A stretch of DNA of 64,000 bases from Gaetbulibacter sp. 4G1 (GTDB lineage: Bacteria > Bacteroidota > Bacteroidia > Flavobacteriales > Flavobacteriaceae): contig NZ_MDVN01000001.1 in NCBI RefSeq assembly GCF_002741945.1, positions 211,200 through 275,199 on the forward strand, read 5' to 3'. A program made the position numbers and the translations under genes. Under the pieces are notes generated by a model. It was not told where the DNA came from. It saw nothing but the letters and a program-made list of their open reading frames with translations, and searched no databases. Shown piece after piece: positions 9,516 to 18,020 of this stretch. How positions within the stretch are numbered: position 1 is the stretch's first letter; every line of letters begins with the position of its first letter.

Positions 9516-9529
9516 TGAAATAATTTGAA
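9511..9529 (+). promoter_or_regulatory. Putative AraC operator before the plus-strand GMC gene
   Basis: Plus strand TTCACTGAAATAATTTGAA, followed by CATT. Over 23 bases 16 agree with the site at 33111 in the same orientation relative to the gene. Exactly 22 bases downstream is TAATTTTC (9552-9559), one mismatch from TAnnTTTG. The same 22-base spacing occurs at the 33111 and 33846 sites. Confidence 0.45.
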
Positions 9530-9551
9530 CATTGATATAGCGCAAATTAAT

Positions 9552-9559
9552 TAATTTTC
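9552..9559 (+). promoter_or_regulatory. Probable -7 box of the plus-strand 3-keto-sugar operon
   Basis: TAATTTTC, one mismatch from TAnnTTTG, located 22 bases after the operator-like palindrome and 116 bases before the ATG at 9675. No good TTG -33 element is visible, as expected for an activator-dependent promoter. Confidence 0.35.
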
Positions 9560-9674
9560 CATGTATTTTAGAATTTAATTATCATTTTCTTCGTTTTAGC
9601 TGATTTGATTATTAAGTTTACTTTAGATTTACCTTATAATTTATATATCAAATAATTCTTCAAATAGTTTTTTA

Positions 9675-11390
9675 ATGAAAAAGACAGAAGTAGCAGAAAA
9701 CCTAAAAACTTATGACGCAATCGTTATAGGAACAGGTATTAGTGGTGGTTGGGCAGCCAAAGAGCTTTGCGAAAAAGGATTAAAAACCTTGGTTCTGGAG
9801 CGTGGTAGAATGGTAACACATATTAAAGATTACCCAACAATGAATAAAGACCCATGGGATTTTGAACTCAGAGGTAGTGTATCGGTTGAAGAAAAAAACA
9901 AACAGTTAAAGCAAAGTCGTACTGGATATACTACAGCACAACAAAGTAAGCATTGGTTTGTAGACGATTTAAAACACCCATACAATGAAACCAAACGTTT
10001 TGATTGGATGCGTGGTTATCATGTTGGTGGTCGGTCTTTAATGTGGGGCAGACAAAGCTACAGGTTAAGTGATTTAGATTTTGAAGCCAATAAAAAAGAT
10101 GGTCATGGAGTAGATTGGCCTATACGTTATAAAGATATAGCACCTTGGTATGATAAAGTTGAAAAATATATTGGAGTAAGCGGAGAAAAATTAGGGCTTT
10201 CCCAACTTCCAGATGGTGTATTTGAACCTCCAATGGAATTAAATTGTGTAGAAGAACATTTAAAAGAAAAGCTTTCAGAGAATTATTCTGATAGACTTTT
10301 AACGATTGGTAGAACAGCACATATTACAGGTGATAAAAGTCGTGAAGGAAGAAGTAATTGCCAGTTTAGAAATAGATGCATACGTGGTTGTCCTTTTGGT
10401 GCTTATTTTAGTAGTAACTCTTCTACATTACCAGCTGCAGAACGAACTGGCAACATGACTTTAAGAGCAAATTCAATAGTGCATGAAATTATTTATGATG
10501 ATACTTTAAAAAAGGCAACAGGTGTTAAAGTAATAGATGCTGAAACTAAAGAGAGTTTAGTATTTAATGCTGAAATTATTTTTTGCTGTGCGTCAGCTAT
10601 TGCATCAGCATCTATTTTGATGCAGTCAAAATCTAAAAGATTTCCTAATGGTTTAGGTAATGACTCTGGAGAATTAGGACATAATATTATGGATCATCAT
10701 TTAGGCGCTGGAGCTTCTGGAAAATTAGATGGTTTCAAAGATAAGTATTACAAAGGACGAAGACCAAACGGTATTTATATTCCACGATTTAGAAACTTAG
10801 GTAATAAGGAAACTGAGAAAAAGGAGTTTATAAGAGGTTATGGTTATCAAGGAGGTGCAGGAAGAGGAGACATTTCTGATCATATTGCTGAATTAGGATA
10901 TGGTGCTGAATTAAAAGAAAAAATATTAGAACCAGGTGGTTGGAGAATGGGATTAGGTGGTTTTGGAGAGTGCTTACCAAACCATGATAATAAAATGACT
11001 CTTGATTATGATAAATTAGATGAATGGGGGTTACCTACTGTAACTTTTGATGCCGAATGGAAAGAAAACGAGTTAAAGATGCGTGAAGATATAATTCAAC
11101 AAGCATCAGAAATGCTTAAAAAAGCAGGTTTTAAAGACATCAAAACATTCGACAATCGTTATGCTCCAGGAATTGGAATTCATGAAATGGGTACAGCTAG
11201 AATGGGCAAAGATCCTAAGACTTCTGTTTTAAATAAACATAATCAAATACATGCAGTGCCTAATGTTTATGTTACTGATGGAGCATGCATGACTTCTTCA
11301 GGCTGTCAAAACCCATCATTAACTTATATGGCGTTAACGGCAAGAGCTGCAAATCATGCTGCTGAACAATTCAAAAAAAATAACAGCTAA
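9675..11390 (+). CDS. GMC family FAD-dependent sugar dehydrogenase
   Basis: A 571-residue GMC oxidoreductase with the FAD motif GTGISGGWAAKEL near residue 18, VGGRSLMWGRQ, and C-terminal HEMGTARMGKDP and GCQNPSLTYMAL segments holding the catalytic His/Asn region. A Cys-rich stretch reads CQFRNRCIRGCPFGAYFSS, resembling the Fe-S-binding segment of FAD glucose dehydrogenases. The spacing differs from that in the homologue at 2182. There is no signal peptide. It is the first gene of the plus-strand set and is followed after five bases by its small-subunit gene, whose Tat-like signal should export the pair. Predicted role is C3 oxidation of a glycoside in the periplasm. Confidence 0.88.
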   Translation: MKKTEVAENLKTYDAIVIGTGISGGWAAKELCEKGLKTLVLERGRMVTHIKDYPTMNKDPWDFELRGSVSVEEKNKQLKQSRTGYTTAQQSKHWFVDDLKHPYNETKRFDWMRGYHVGGRSLMWGRQSYRLSDLDFEANKKDGHGVDWPIRYKDIAPWYDKVEKYIGVSGEKLGLSQLPDGVFEPPMELNCVEEHLKEKLSENYSDRLLTIGRTAHITGDKSREGRSNCQFRNRCIRGCPFGAYFSSNSSTLPAAERTGNMTLRANSIVHEIIYDDTLKKATGVKVIDAETKESLVFNAEIIFCCASAIASASILMQSKSKRFPNGLGNDSGELGHNIMDHHLGAGASGKLDGFKDKYYKGRRPNGIYIPRFRNLGNKETEKKEFIRGYGYQGGAGRGDISDHIAELGYGAELKEKILEPGGWRMGLGGFGECLPNHDNKMTLDYDKLDEWGLPTVTFDAEWKENELKMREDIIQQASEMLKKAGFKDIKTFDNRYAPGIGIHEMGTARMGKDPKTSVLNKHNQIHAVPNVYVTDGACMTSSGCQNPSLTYMALTARAANHAAEQFKKNNS

Positions 11391-11395
11391 TAATT

Positions 11396-12010
11396 ATGAA
11401 CAGAAGAAATGCATTAAAAGGTTTGGGTTTATCTATTGGTTATACTATTGCAACACCAACAATTATTAGTATGCTGCAAAGTTGTAAAACTGAAGCTGAC
11501 TTATGGACGCCTATTTTTTTTACTATGGATGAAGGTATTGTATTAAAAAATTTGATAGATCTTATTTTACCAAAAACTCAAAATACACCAGGAGCTTTAG
11601 ATGTTAATGTTCCTGAATTTTTAGATTTATACATATCTAAAACATATGATGAGTTAAAACAGAAAAAATACAAAGAAGGTTTAACTGCAATAATAAAAGC
11701 TTTACCAATAACAGAAAAAGGTGTTAGCGATTTAGAAACCGAAAATTACGACGCTTTATTGGCTAAATATTTAAAAATAAGTAAAGAACAACAATTAGTG
11801 TATAGAGATTATAATGATGAAAAAGATCCTAAAAATGAGGATGCAATAATTTTTCAAGCATTAGACAATATAAGGAATTCTTCTATTTGGGCATTTCGAA
11901 CAAGTGAACAAATAGGTGAAAATGTATTAGCCTATGACCCTATTCCTGGATCCCAAAAAGGTTGTATTCCTCTAAACGAAGCTACAGGAGGAAAGGCTTG
12001 GTCTCTTTAA
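11396..12010 (+). CDS. Gluconate 2-dehydrogenase subunit 3 family protein
   Basis: A 204-residue small subunit paired with the GMC enzyme just upstream. It begins MNRRNALKGLGLSIGYTIA, a twin-arginine-type signal, and has a lipobox-like MLQSC at about residue 30. The mature part has the family pattern GIVLKNLIDLILPKTQNTPGALDVNVPEF, matched by LSTIAVLCDIILPKSDKYNSASDVDVKEF in the homologue at 1466 (each quoted in part), and ends with PGSQKGCIPLNEATGGKAWSL. It likely escorts the dehydrogenase through the Tat system and helps pass electrons on. Confidence 0.85.
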   Translation: MNRRNALKGLGLSIGYTIATPTIISMLQSCKTEADLWTPIFFTMDEGIVLKNLIDLILPKTQNTPGALDVNVPEFLDLYISKTYDELKQKKYKEGLTAIIKALPITEKGVSDLETENYDALLAKYLKISKEQQLVYRDYNDEKDPKNEDAIIFQALDNIRNSSIWAFRTSEQIGENVLAYDPIPGSQKGCIPLNEATGGKAWSL

Positions 12011-12023
12011 AATCTTACAGATC

Positions 12024-12824
12024 ATGAATAAAAAACACATCATTTTAGTTTTGAGTATATTCTTTTTATTCAATTGTAAAAATGAAGGAAAGAAAGAAAA
12101 CATCGAATTACCAAAAAAAGATAACTGGGTAAAACTATTTAATGGAAAAGATTTAAAAGATTGGACTATTAAAATTAAAAATCAACCTCTAGGTGAGAAT
12201 TACAAAAACACCTTTATAGTAGAAAACGGTGTGATGAAAGTTAATTATAATGAATACAATGATACTTTTAATGAATCTTACGGTCATATTTACTATAACA
12301 AAGAATTTTCGAATTATAAATTCAGAATGCAATACAGGTTTACAGGCAATCAATTAAAAGATGGTGCTGGTTGGGCAACAAGAAATAGTGGTGTTATGGT
12401 TCATTGTGAGAATCCAAAAAACATAGGCTTAAACCAAAGTTTTCCAGTATCTATTGAGGTTCAACTTTTGGGTGGATTAGAATCAGGCGAACGACCAACA
12501 GGTAATTTATGTACACCTGGTACACATGTTGAAATGAATGATGAATTATTCACACCACATTGCATCAATTCTAAGTCAAAAACCTATAATGGAGATCAGT
12601 GGGTTAATTTAGAAATTGAAGTTAGAAACGATTCTATTATTAAACACTTTATCAATGGAGAAAATGTACTCTCTTATACTAAACCTCAAATAGGCGGCTC
12701 CATAGACCACAATCAAGAATATTGGAAAAAGAGAGAAGGAACCCCGTTAAAAAAGGGATATATCTCTTTACAAAGTGAAAGCCACCCAGTAGAATTTAGA
12801 AATATAGAAATACTAGAGCTTTAA
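12024..12824 (+). CDS. DUF1080 (3-keto-disaccharide hydrolase family) lipoprotein
   Basis: A 266-residue lipoprotein (signal ending FLFNC, Cys18) made of one PF06439-type domain: NWVKLFNGKDLKDWTIKI, then WATRNSGVMVHCENP, IEVQLLGG, and a closing GYISLQSESHPVEFRNIEI. The STGNLCTPGTHVEM region (written here from RPTGNLCTPGTHVEM) and the WKKREGTP insert set it apart from the homologue at 688. It follows the dehydrogenase pair by 13 bases and is two bases from the next gene, so it is co-transcribed. Expected to cleave the 3-keto-glycoside made by the upstream enzymes. Confidence 0.83.
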   Translation: MNKKHIILVLSIFFLFNCKNEGKKENIELPKKDNWVKLFNGKDLKDWTIKIKNQPLGENYKNTFIVENGVMKVNYNEYNDTFNESYGHIYYNKEFSNYKFRMQYRFTGNQLKDGAGWATRNSGVMVHCENPKNIGLNQSFPVSIEVQLLGGLESGERPTGNLCTPGTHVEMNDELFTPHCINSKSKTYNGDQWVNLEIEVRNDSIIKHFINGENVLSYTKPQIGGSIDHNQEYWKKREGTPLKKGYISLQSESHPVEFRNIEILEL

Positions 12825-12825
12825 A

Positions 12826-13800
12826 ATGAAATTAAAATATTCTATAAAATTAGTAGTTGGTTTATTAATAATAATTCAAAACCAACAATTAAATGCTCAG
12901 GACTTTAATAACTATTTGCAAGAATTAGACGGAGAGAGTATTACCATAGAAATGATAGCTATAAAAGGAGGTGGTTTTTTAATGGGAGCCAACTCAAATG
13001 ATTCTAAACGTAGTGATGATGAGAAACCAAATCATAAAGTAGAAGTTGATGATTTTTGGATGGGCAAATATGAAATTACTTGGGAACAATATGACACCTT
13101 TGTATTTGGTGAATTTGGTCCTGAACAGTTTAAAAGTAAAGAGAAATTAAATGATTTAGGAATTGATGCCGTTTCTGGAGCTACGCCTCCATATGTTGAC
13201 ATGAGCTTTAATATGGGAAAAGAAAGTCATCCTGCTGTAAATATGACGCAATATGCAGCTATTATGTATTGCAAATGGTTGACTTCAAAAACAGGAGTGT
13301 TTTACCGATTACCTACTGAAGCAGAATGGGAATATGTTTGTAAAAAAGGAAAAACAGATCAAGGTACAGACCTTAAAAAAGTAGCTTGGTTTGATGAAAA
13401 TACAAATGAAAAATATGAAAAAACAGGGTTAAAAGAGGCAAATGGTTTAGGAATACATGATTTATTAGGTAATGTGTCTGAATGGGTTATGGATCAATAT
13501 GATGCAGATTATTATCAATCATCTCCACAAAGAAACCCTTGGAATAAACCATCAGAATTATATCCTAGAGTTGTACGTGGAGGGTCATGGAAAGACACAA
13601 AAGATAAGTTGTGTTGTTCGGCACGAGGTCAATCGAAACAAAAATGGAAAAGAAGAGATCCTCAAATTCCGAAAAGTAATTGGTGGCATACTAATGCCCC
13701 ATTTGTTGGTTTTCGTGTAGTACGTCCAAAAATTCAACCATCAAAAGAAGAAATAAAAAAGTATTGGCTATCAGTAATTGAAGATTACGGATTAAATTAA
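12826..13800 (+). CDS. SUMF1/formylglycine-generating-enzyme-like exported protein
   Basis: A 324-residue protein with a cleavable signal (ends LNAQDF) and a full FGE-sulfatase-type domain: MIAIKGGGFLMGANSND, HKVEVDDFWMGKYEITWEQY, YRLPTEAEWEYVCK, GLGIHDLLGNVSEWV and VRGGSW (residues 250-255), ending VGFRVVRP. In active formylglycine-generating enzymes the GGSW is followed by Cys two and seven residues later. Here those places hold Asp257 and Leu262, with Cys263-Cys264 just after. It is therefore probably not a standard sulfatase activator. The position inside the 3-keto-sugar operon suggests a structural or sugar-related role, still unknown. Confidence 0.8.
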   Translation: MKLKYSIKLVVGLLIIIQNQQLNAQDFNNYLQELDGESITIEMIAIKGGGFLMGANSNDSKRSDDEKPNHKVEVDDFWMGKYEITWEQYDTFVFGEFGPEQFKSKEKLNDLGIDAVSGATPPYVDMSFNMGKESHPAVNMTQYAAIMYCKWLTSKTGVFYRLPTEAEWEYVCKKGKTDQGTDLKKVAWFDENTNEKYEKTGLKEANGLGIHDLLGNVSEWVMDQYDADYYQSSPQRNPWNKPSELYPRVVRGGSWKDTKDKLCCSARGQSKQKWKRRDPQIPKSNWWHTNAPFVGFRVVRPKIQPSKEEIKKYWLSVIEDYGLN

Positions 13801-13813
13801 AAAAATTAAAACC

Positions 13814-15142
13814 ATGGAACAAAAAAAGAATAACTTAACAAGACGCAGTTTTGTAAAAGGGTCGTCATTAGCAGCTGGAGGAATTATTCTAACACCTTCA
13901 TTACTTACCGCTACTCCTATATTTAATAAAGTTAAAAAATTAAAGCTAGCCGTTGTAGGATGTGGTGGAAGAGGTACCGGAGCTGTAAGTCAAGCATTAA
14001 AAGCAGACGAAAATGTAGAATTAGTTGCCATGGCTGATGCTTTTGAGGATAGGTTAGAGAAAGCCTATACCAGTTTAACAAAAATGTTCCAAACAGGAAA
14101 GCTTAACGTAAAAGCATCCCACAAGTTTGTTGGTTTTGGTTCTTACAAAAAAGCCATTGATGCTGCTGATGTTGTTATTTTAACAACACCTCCTGGGTTT
14201 AGGCCTAAACATTTTGAATATGCTATTTCTCAAGGGAAGCATGTATTTATGGAAAAACCTGTAGCAACAGACGTTGCAGGAATTAAAAAAGTTTTAGAAG
14301 CCGCTAAAGCTGCAAAAGCTAAAAATTTAAATGTAGTTGTTGGTTTGCAAAGGCATTATCAAGCAAGTTATATCGAAACATACAATCGTATTAAAAAAGG
14401 AGATATCGGTCAAATTGTATCAGGTCAAGTATACTGGAATGGTTCAGGTGTTTGGGTAAGACCAAGAAAAGCTAATCAAACCGAAATGGAATATCAAATG
14501 AGAAACTGGTACTATTTTAATTGGATTTGTGGAGACCATATTTTAGAACAACACATTCATAATATTGATGTAGCCAATTGGTTTATTGGCGGGTATCCAA
14601 TAAAGGCTACTGGAACTGGTGGTAGAGAAGTACGTAAAGGAAAAGATCATGGCCACATATTTGACCACCATGTTGTAGAATTTGAATATGAAAACGGTGC
14701 AATTATTTCTAGTCAATGCAGGCATCAACCAGGAACAAAACATAGAGTAGACGAATCTTTTCAAGGCACTTTAGGCACATCATATAACCATGGAGGGAGT
14801 ACTGCCGTGTTAAAAAAATATGATGGAACAAAAATCTATAATCATAACAGTGAAGATGATATTAATCCATATCAACAAGAACATAACCGATTATTTAAAT
14901 CTATACGAAACGGAGAAGTTATAAACGATGCGGAATTTGGGGCAAAAAGTACTATGACAGCTATTATGGGTAGAATGGCAACCTACTCTGGAAAAGAAAT
15001 AACTTGGGATAAAGCCATGGCACTTGATCATAAATTAGTTCCAGATGAGGACACGCTTACTTTTGATTCTGTTCCGCCAATAGTTCCAGATGAAAACGGA
15101 AATTATCCTGTTCCAGTCCCAGGAAAAACTAATTTTATATAG
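13814..15142 (+). CDS. Gfo/Idh/MocA family oxidoreductase, Tat-exported
   Basis: A 442-residue oxidoreductase. The N-terminus LTRRSFVKGSSLAAGG is a clear twin-arginine signal, so the enzyme should fold with its NAD(P) in the cytoplasm and act in the periplasm. The Rossmann motif AVVGCGGRGTGAVSQAL follows the signal, MEKPVATD carries the catalytic Lys, and CGDHILEQHIHNIDVANWF provides the Asp/His pair of the C-terminal domain. Periplasmic members with trapped cofactor are known to oxidise sugars at C3 or to recycle 3-keto sugars. Two bases separate it from the next gene, a TIM-barrel enzyme. Confidence 0.86.
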   Translation: MEQKKNNLTRRSFVKGSSLAAGGIILTPSLLTATPIFNKVKKLKLAVVGCGGRGTGAVSQALKADENVELVAMADAFEDRLEKAYTSLTKMFQTGKLNVKASHKFVGFGSYKKAIDAADVVILTTPPGFRPKHFEYAISQGKHVFMEKPVATDVAGIKKVLEAAKAAKAKNLNVVVGLQRHYQASYIETYNRIKKGDIGQIVSGQVYWNGSGVWVRPRKANQTEMEYQMRNWYYFNWICGDHILEQHIHNIDVANWFIGGYPIKATGTGGREVRKGKDHGHIFDHHVVEFEYENGAIISSQCRHQPGTKHRVDESFQGTLGTSYNHGGSTAVLKKYDGTKIYNHNSEDDINPYQQEHNRLFKSIRNGEVINDAEFGAKSTMTAIMGRMATYSGKEITWDKAMALDHKLVPDEDTLTFDSVPPIVPDENGNYPVPVPGKTNFI

Positions 15143-15144
15143 AA

Positions 15145-16077
15145 ATGAAGAGAAGATTATTCATAAAAAAAACTACTGCTACTGCATCCTTACTAGGAAT
15201 TGGCATAACAGGTATTAATGCTATGAATATTTTACATCCTAATAAAACAACAAACCTTTCCAATATGTTCAAATTAAATTATGCTCCACATTTAGGTATG
15301 TTTAAAAATCATGCAGGAAACGATCCAATTGATCAATTAAACTTTATGGCAGATCAAGGGTTTACTGCGTTTGAAGACAACGGCATGAAGGGTCGGGCTC
15401 TTGAAACTCAAGAAAAAATGGCAAAAACCATGTCTGATAGAAATATGACCATGGGTGTATTTGTAGCTCACAAAATTTATTGGAAAGAGCCAAATTTAGC
15501 AAGTGGAGATATTGATAAACGAAAGGAATTTTTAAACGAAATTAAAGAATCTGTAGAAGTTGCAAAACGTGTTAATGCCAAATGGATGACTGTTGTTCCT
15601 GGTCATGTAGATTTAAGGCAAAACATACATTATCAAACAGCTCATGTTATAGAAACATTAAAGCAGGCATCAGCTATTTTAGAGCCTCATAATTTAACTA
15701 TGGTATTAGAGCCTTTAAACTTTAGAAATCACCCTGGATTATTTTTAAGTGAATCACCCCAAGCTTATCAAATATGTAAAGCAGTAAATTCTCCATCATG
15801 TAAAATTTTATTTGATATATACCATCAACAAATTCAAGAAGGAAATTTAATTCCAAATATTGATAACTGTTGGGATGAAATTGCTTATTTTCAAATCGGC
15901 GATAACCCTGGTCGTAATGAACCAACCACTGGAGAAATAAATTACAAAAATGTATTCAAACATATTCATTCAAAAGGATATAAAGGTGTTTTAGGTATGG
16001 AGCATGGTAACTCAATAAGTGGAAAAAAAGGCGAATTATCAGTTATTAACGCTTACAAAGAATCAGATAGTTTCTAA
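15145..16077 (+). CDS. Hydroxypyruvate-isomerase-like TIM-barrel protein, exported
   Basis: A 310-residue TIM-barrel sugar isomerase/epimerase. It starts MKRRLFIKKTTATASLLGIG, a twin-arginine-like signal. The metal-site strands are visible as MVLEPLNFRNHPG (Glu), ILFDIYHQQ (Asp/His), YFQIGDNPGRNEP (Gln in place of a more usual His, with Asp/Arg after it) and LGMEHGNS (Glu). This pattern matches hydroxypyruvate isomerase-like members. Its place between two exported Gfo/Idh/MocA enzymes suggests it hydrates, isomerises or cleaves the keto-sugar in the periplasm. It is distinct from the two TIM-barrel proteins of the minus-strand set. Confidence 0.8.
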   Translation: MKRRLFIKKTTATASLLGIGITGINAMNILHPNKTTNLSNMFKLNYAPHLGMFKNHAGNDPIDQLNFMADQGFTAFEDNGMKGRALETQEKMAKTMSDRNMTMGVFVAHKIYWKEPNLASGDIDKRKEFLNEIKESVEVAKRVNAKWMTVVPGHVDLRQNIHYQTAHVIETLKQASAILEPHNLTMVLEPLNFRNHPGLFLSESPQAYQICKAVNSPSCKILFDIYHQQIQEGNLIPNIDNCWDEIAYFQIGDNPGRNEPTTGEINYKNVFKHIHSKGYKGVLGMEHGNSISGKKGELSVINAYKESDSF

Positions 16078-16103
16078 AAACTCTTTATTTTAATCATTGA
16101 TAA

Positions 16104-17543
16104 ATGAAAAAAAAACATAAAATGAACAACAGAAGGTCATTTATTAAGACGACTGCTTTAACCTCATTAGGAATTTCAATTATCCCAAGGCATGTTATGG
16201 GTCAAGGGTTCATTCCACCTAGCGACAAACTAAATATTGCTGTTATAGGTGGTGGTGGAAAAGGATATTCTGATGCTATAAACGCTTGGAATAATGGCGC
16301 ATCAAACATAGCTGCTATTTGTGATGTAGATTGGAATCAGTCAAAAAGACTGATGGAAAAATTCCCAAATGCAAAACGATTTAAAGATTATAAAAAACTT
16401 TTTGATGAAATAAAAAATATTGATGCAGTAACAGTTTCCACACCAGATCATACGCATGCAGTAATAGCTATGGCTGCCATAAAATCAAACAAACATGTTT
16501 ATGTACAAAAACCATTAACGCATAGTATCTATGAGGCTAGAATGCTTACAAAAGCAGCTAACGAATATAAAGTGGTAACGCAGATGGGGAATCAAGGTGC
16601 ATCAGGAAATGGTGTTAAACAAATGATTAAATGGTTTGATGAAGGCAAAATTGGTGCAGTTAGTAAAGTACATGTTTGGACCAACAGACCCGTTTGGCCT
16701 CAAGGTATAAATACCCCAACAGACAAACCTGCTTTAATTGATGGACTAGACTGGAATAATTGGGTTGGTCCTGCAAAAATGGTTGATTATCATCCATTAT
16801 ATCACCCATTTAAGTGGCGTGGTTGGTGGAATTTTGGAACGGGAGCTTTAGGAGATATGGGCTGTCATTTAATTGATCCACCATTTAGAGTATTGGGGCT
16901 TGGATATCCAACAGAAGTAGAAAGTAGCGTTGGAGCCGTTTTTAAGAAAGACTGGTCTCCAGAATATTTACCAGAATCTTGTCCGCCTTCATCAAGAACA
17001 CAATTAAAATTTCCTGCATCAGCAAAAAATGCATCGGAAATCACATTAACTTGGTCAGATGGAGGTTTAAGACCTTTCCATCCTGATTTAATTCCAGCTG
17101 ACCATCCTATTGGCGATCATGATAGCGCAAATGGTGTTATAATGATTGGAGACAAAGGAATTATGACTTGTGGAACATATGGAGTTGCACCAAAAGTATA
17201 CCTAAACAATGGAGATCTTTTAACATTTGAAGATACAGAAAAAAGTATACTTCCTGAAAGTGGACATAATGCCTCTTGGGTAGAAGCTTGTAAAGATGGC
17301 TTTGGTAAAGAAAAGCATAAAGCCCTTACATCATCATTCGATTTTGCAGGGCCACTAACCGAAAGTGTTTTAATGGGTAACCTTGCCATTAGAAGTTATA
17401 ATCTTAGAAAGCCAAAAGGAAACAGATTTGAATACCCTGGAAGAAAAAAATTATTATGGGATGGTGAAAATATGGAAATCACAAATTTTGATGAAGCAAA
17501 TCAATTTGTAAAAAGGACATATAGAGACGGTTGGAAATTATAA
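16104..17543 (+). CDS. Gfo/Idh/MocA family oxidoreductase, Tat-exported
   Basis: A 479-residue member with the twin-arginine signal NNRRSFIKTTALTSLG. The listed ATG at 16104 adds six Lys-rich residues; an ATG at 16122 (MNNRRSF) is an equally good start. The Rossmann motif is AVIGGGGKGYSDAINAW. The catalytic-Lys motif reads VQKPLTHS, with Gln where most family members have Glu. LGDMGCHLIDPPFRVL holds the conserved Asp/His. The long C-terminal domain (about residues 200-479) resembles the longer secreted group of Bacteroidota and Planctomycetota. Probably acts on the same pathway as the 13814 enzyme but on a different step or sugar. Confidence 0.84.
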   Translation: MKKKHKMNNRRSFIKTTALTSLGISIIPRHVMGQGFIPPSDKLNIAVIGGGGKGYSDAINAWNNGASNIAAICDVDWNQSKRLMEKFPNAKRFKDYKKLFDEIKNIDAVTVSTPDHTHAVIAMAAIKSNKHVYVQKPLTHSIYEARMLTKAANEYKVVTQMGNQGASGNGVKQMIKWFDEGKIGAVSKVHVWTNRPVWPQGINTPTDKPALIDGLDWNNWVGPAKMVDYHPLYHPFKWRGWWNFGTGALGDMGCHLIDPPFRVLGLGYPTEVESSVGAVFKKDWSPEYLPESCPPSSRTQLKFPASAKNASEITLTWSDGGLRPFHPDLIPADHPIGDHDSANGVIMIGDKGIMTCGTYGVAPKVYLNNGDLLTFEDTEKSILPESGHNASWVEACKDGFGKEKHKALTSSFDFAGPLTESVLMGNLAIRSYNLRKPKGNRFEYPGRKKLLWDGENMEITNFDEANQFVKRTYRDGWKL

Positions 17544-17559
17544 CTCGTAAACTTTCTAA

Positions 17560-17946
17560 ATGAATCATATTAATCCATTAAGTAAACAGAAAAAAATCAC
17601 GAATATAATACTATGCATTCTGTTTATCATTTTTGCAATATTACAATTAAATGACCCAGATGGCATTTTATGGTTTGCAATATATTTTATTGTGGCAATT
17701 ATATGCATATACAACAACTTTAAACCTATCCCTAGATTATTTTTAGTTGTAACTATAGTTGTTTTACTAGCTTATGCCATATTCCATTTTTCATTATTCA
17801 TTGATTATTTAAAAACAGAAAACAAGGAAGAAATTTTTGGTGAGATGGTTTATGAAAAACCATATTTAGAAGGCACTAGAGAATTCATTGGCCTTTTAAT
17901 AGCTGCTTTTGGTGTTATATATCAATTAAAGATTAGAAAAAATTAA
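17560..17946 (+). CDS. TMEM220-like small membrane protein
   Basis: A 128-residue protein with four hydrophobic segments: residues about 10-27, 31-48, 52-72 and 106-122. The ILQLNDPDGILWF segment joining the first two is the hallmark of the transmembrane-220 family, whose function is unknown. It follows the Gfo/Idh/MocA gene by 16 bases and so is probably at the end of the same transcript. Nothing in it suggests transport or catalysis. Confidence 0.7.
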   Translation: MNHINPLSKQKKITNIILCILFIIFAILQLNDPDGILWFAIYFIVAIICIYNNFKPIPRLFLVVTIVVLLAYAIFHFSLFIDYLKTENKEEIFGEMVYEKPYLEGTREFIGLLIAAFGVIYQLKIRKN

Positions 17947-18020
17947 CCTATTCTTATCAAAAATTTAAGTTACTTTTCCTAAATAAAAATTAAACCCTTT
18001 ATACTTTTCAAAATTAGAAT

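Noticed and set aside
9516..9545. TTG start for the AraC regulator at 9545
   Set aside because: The GTG at 9515 gives a more family-like N-terminus, and the region between overlaps the operator-like site; still not excluded.
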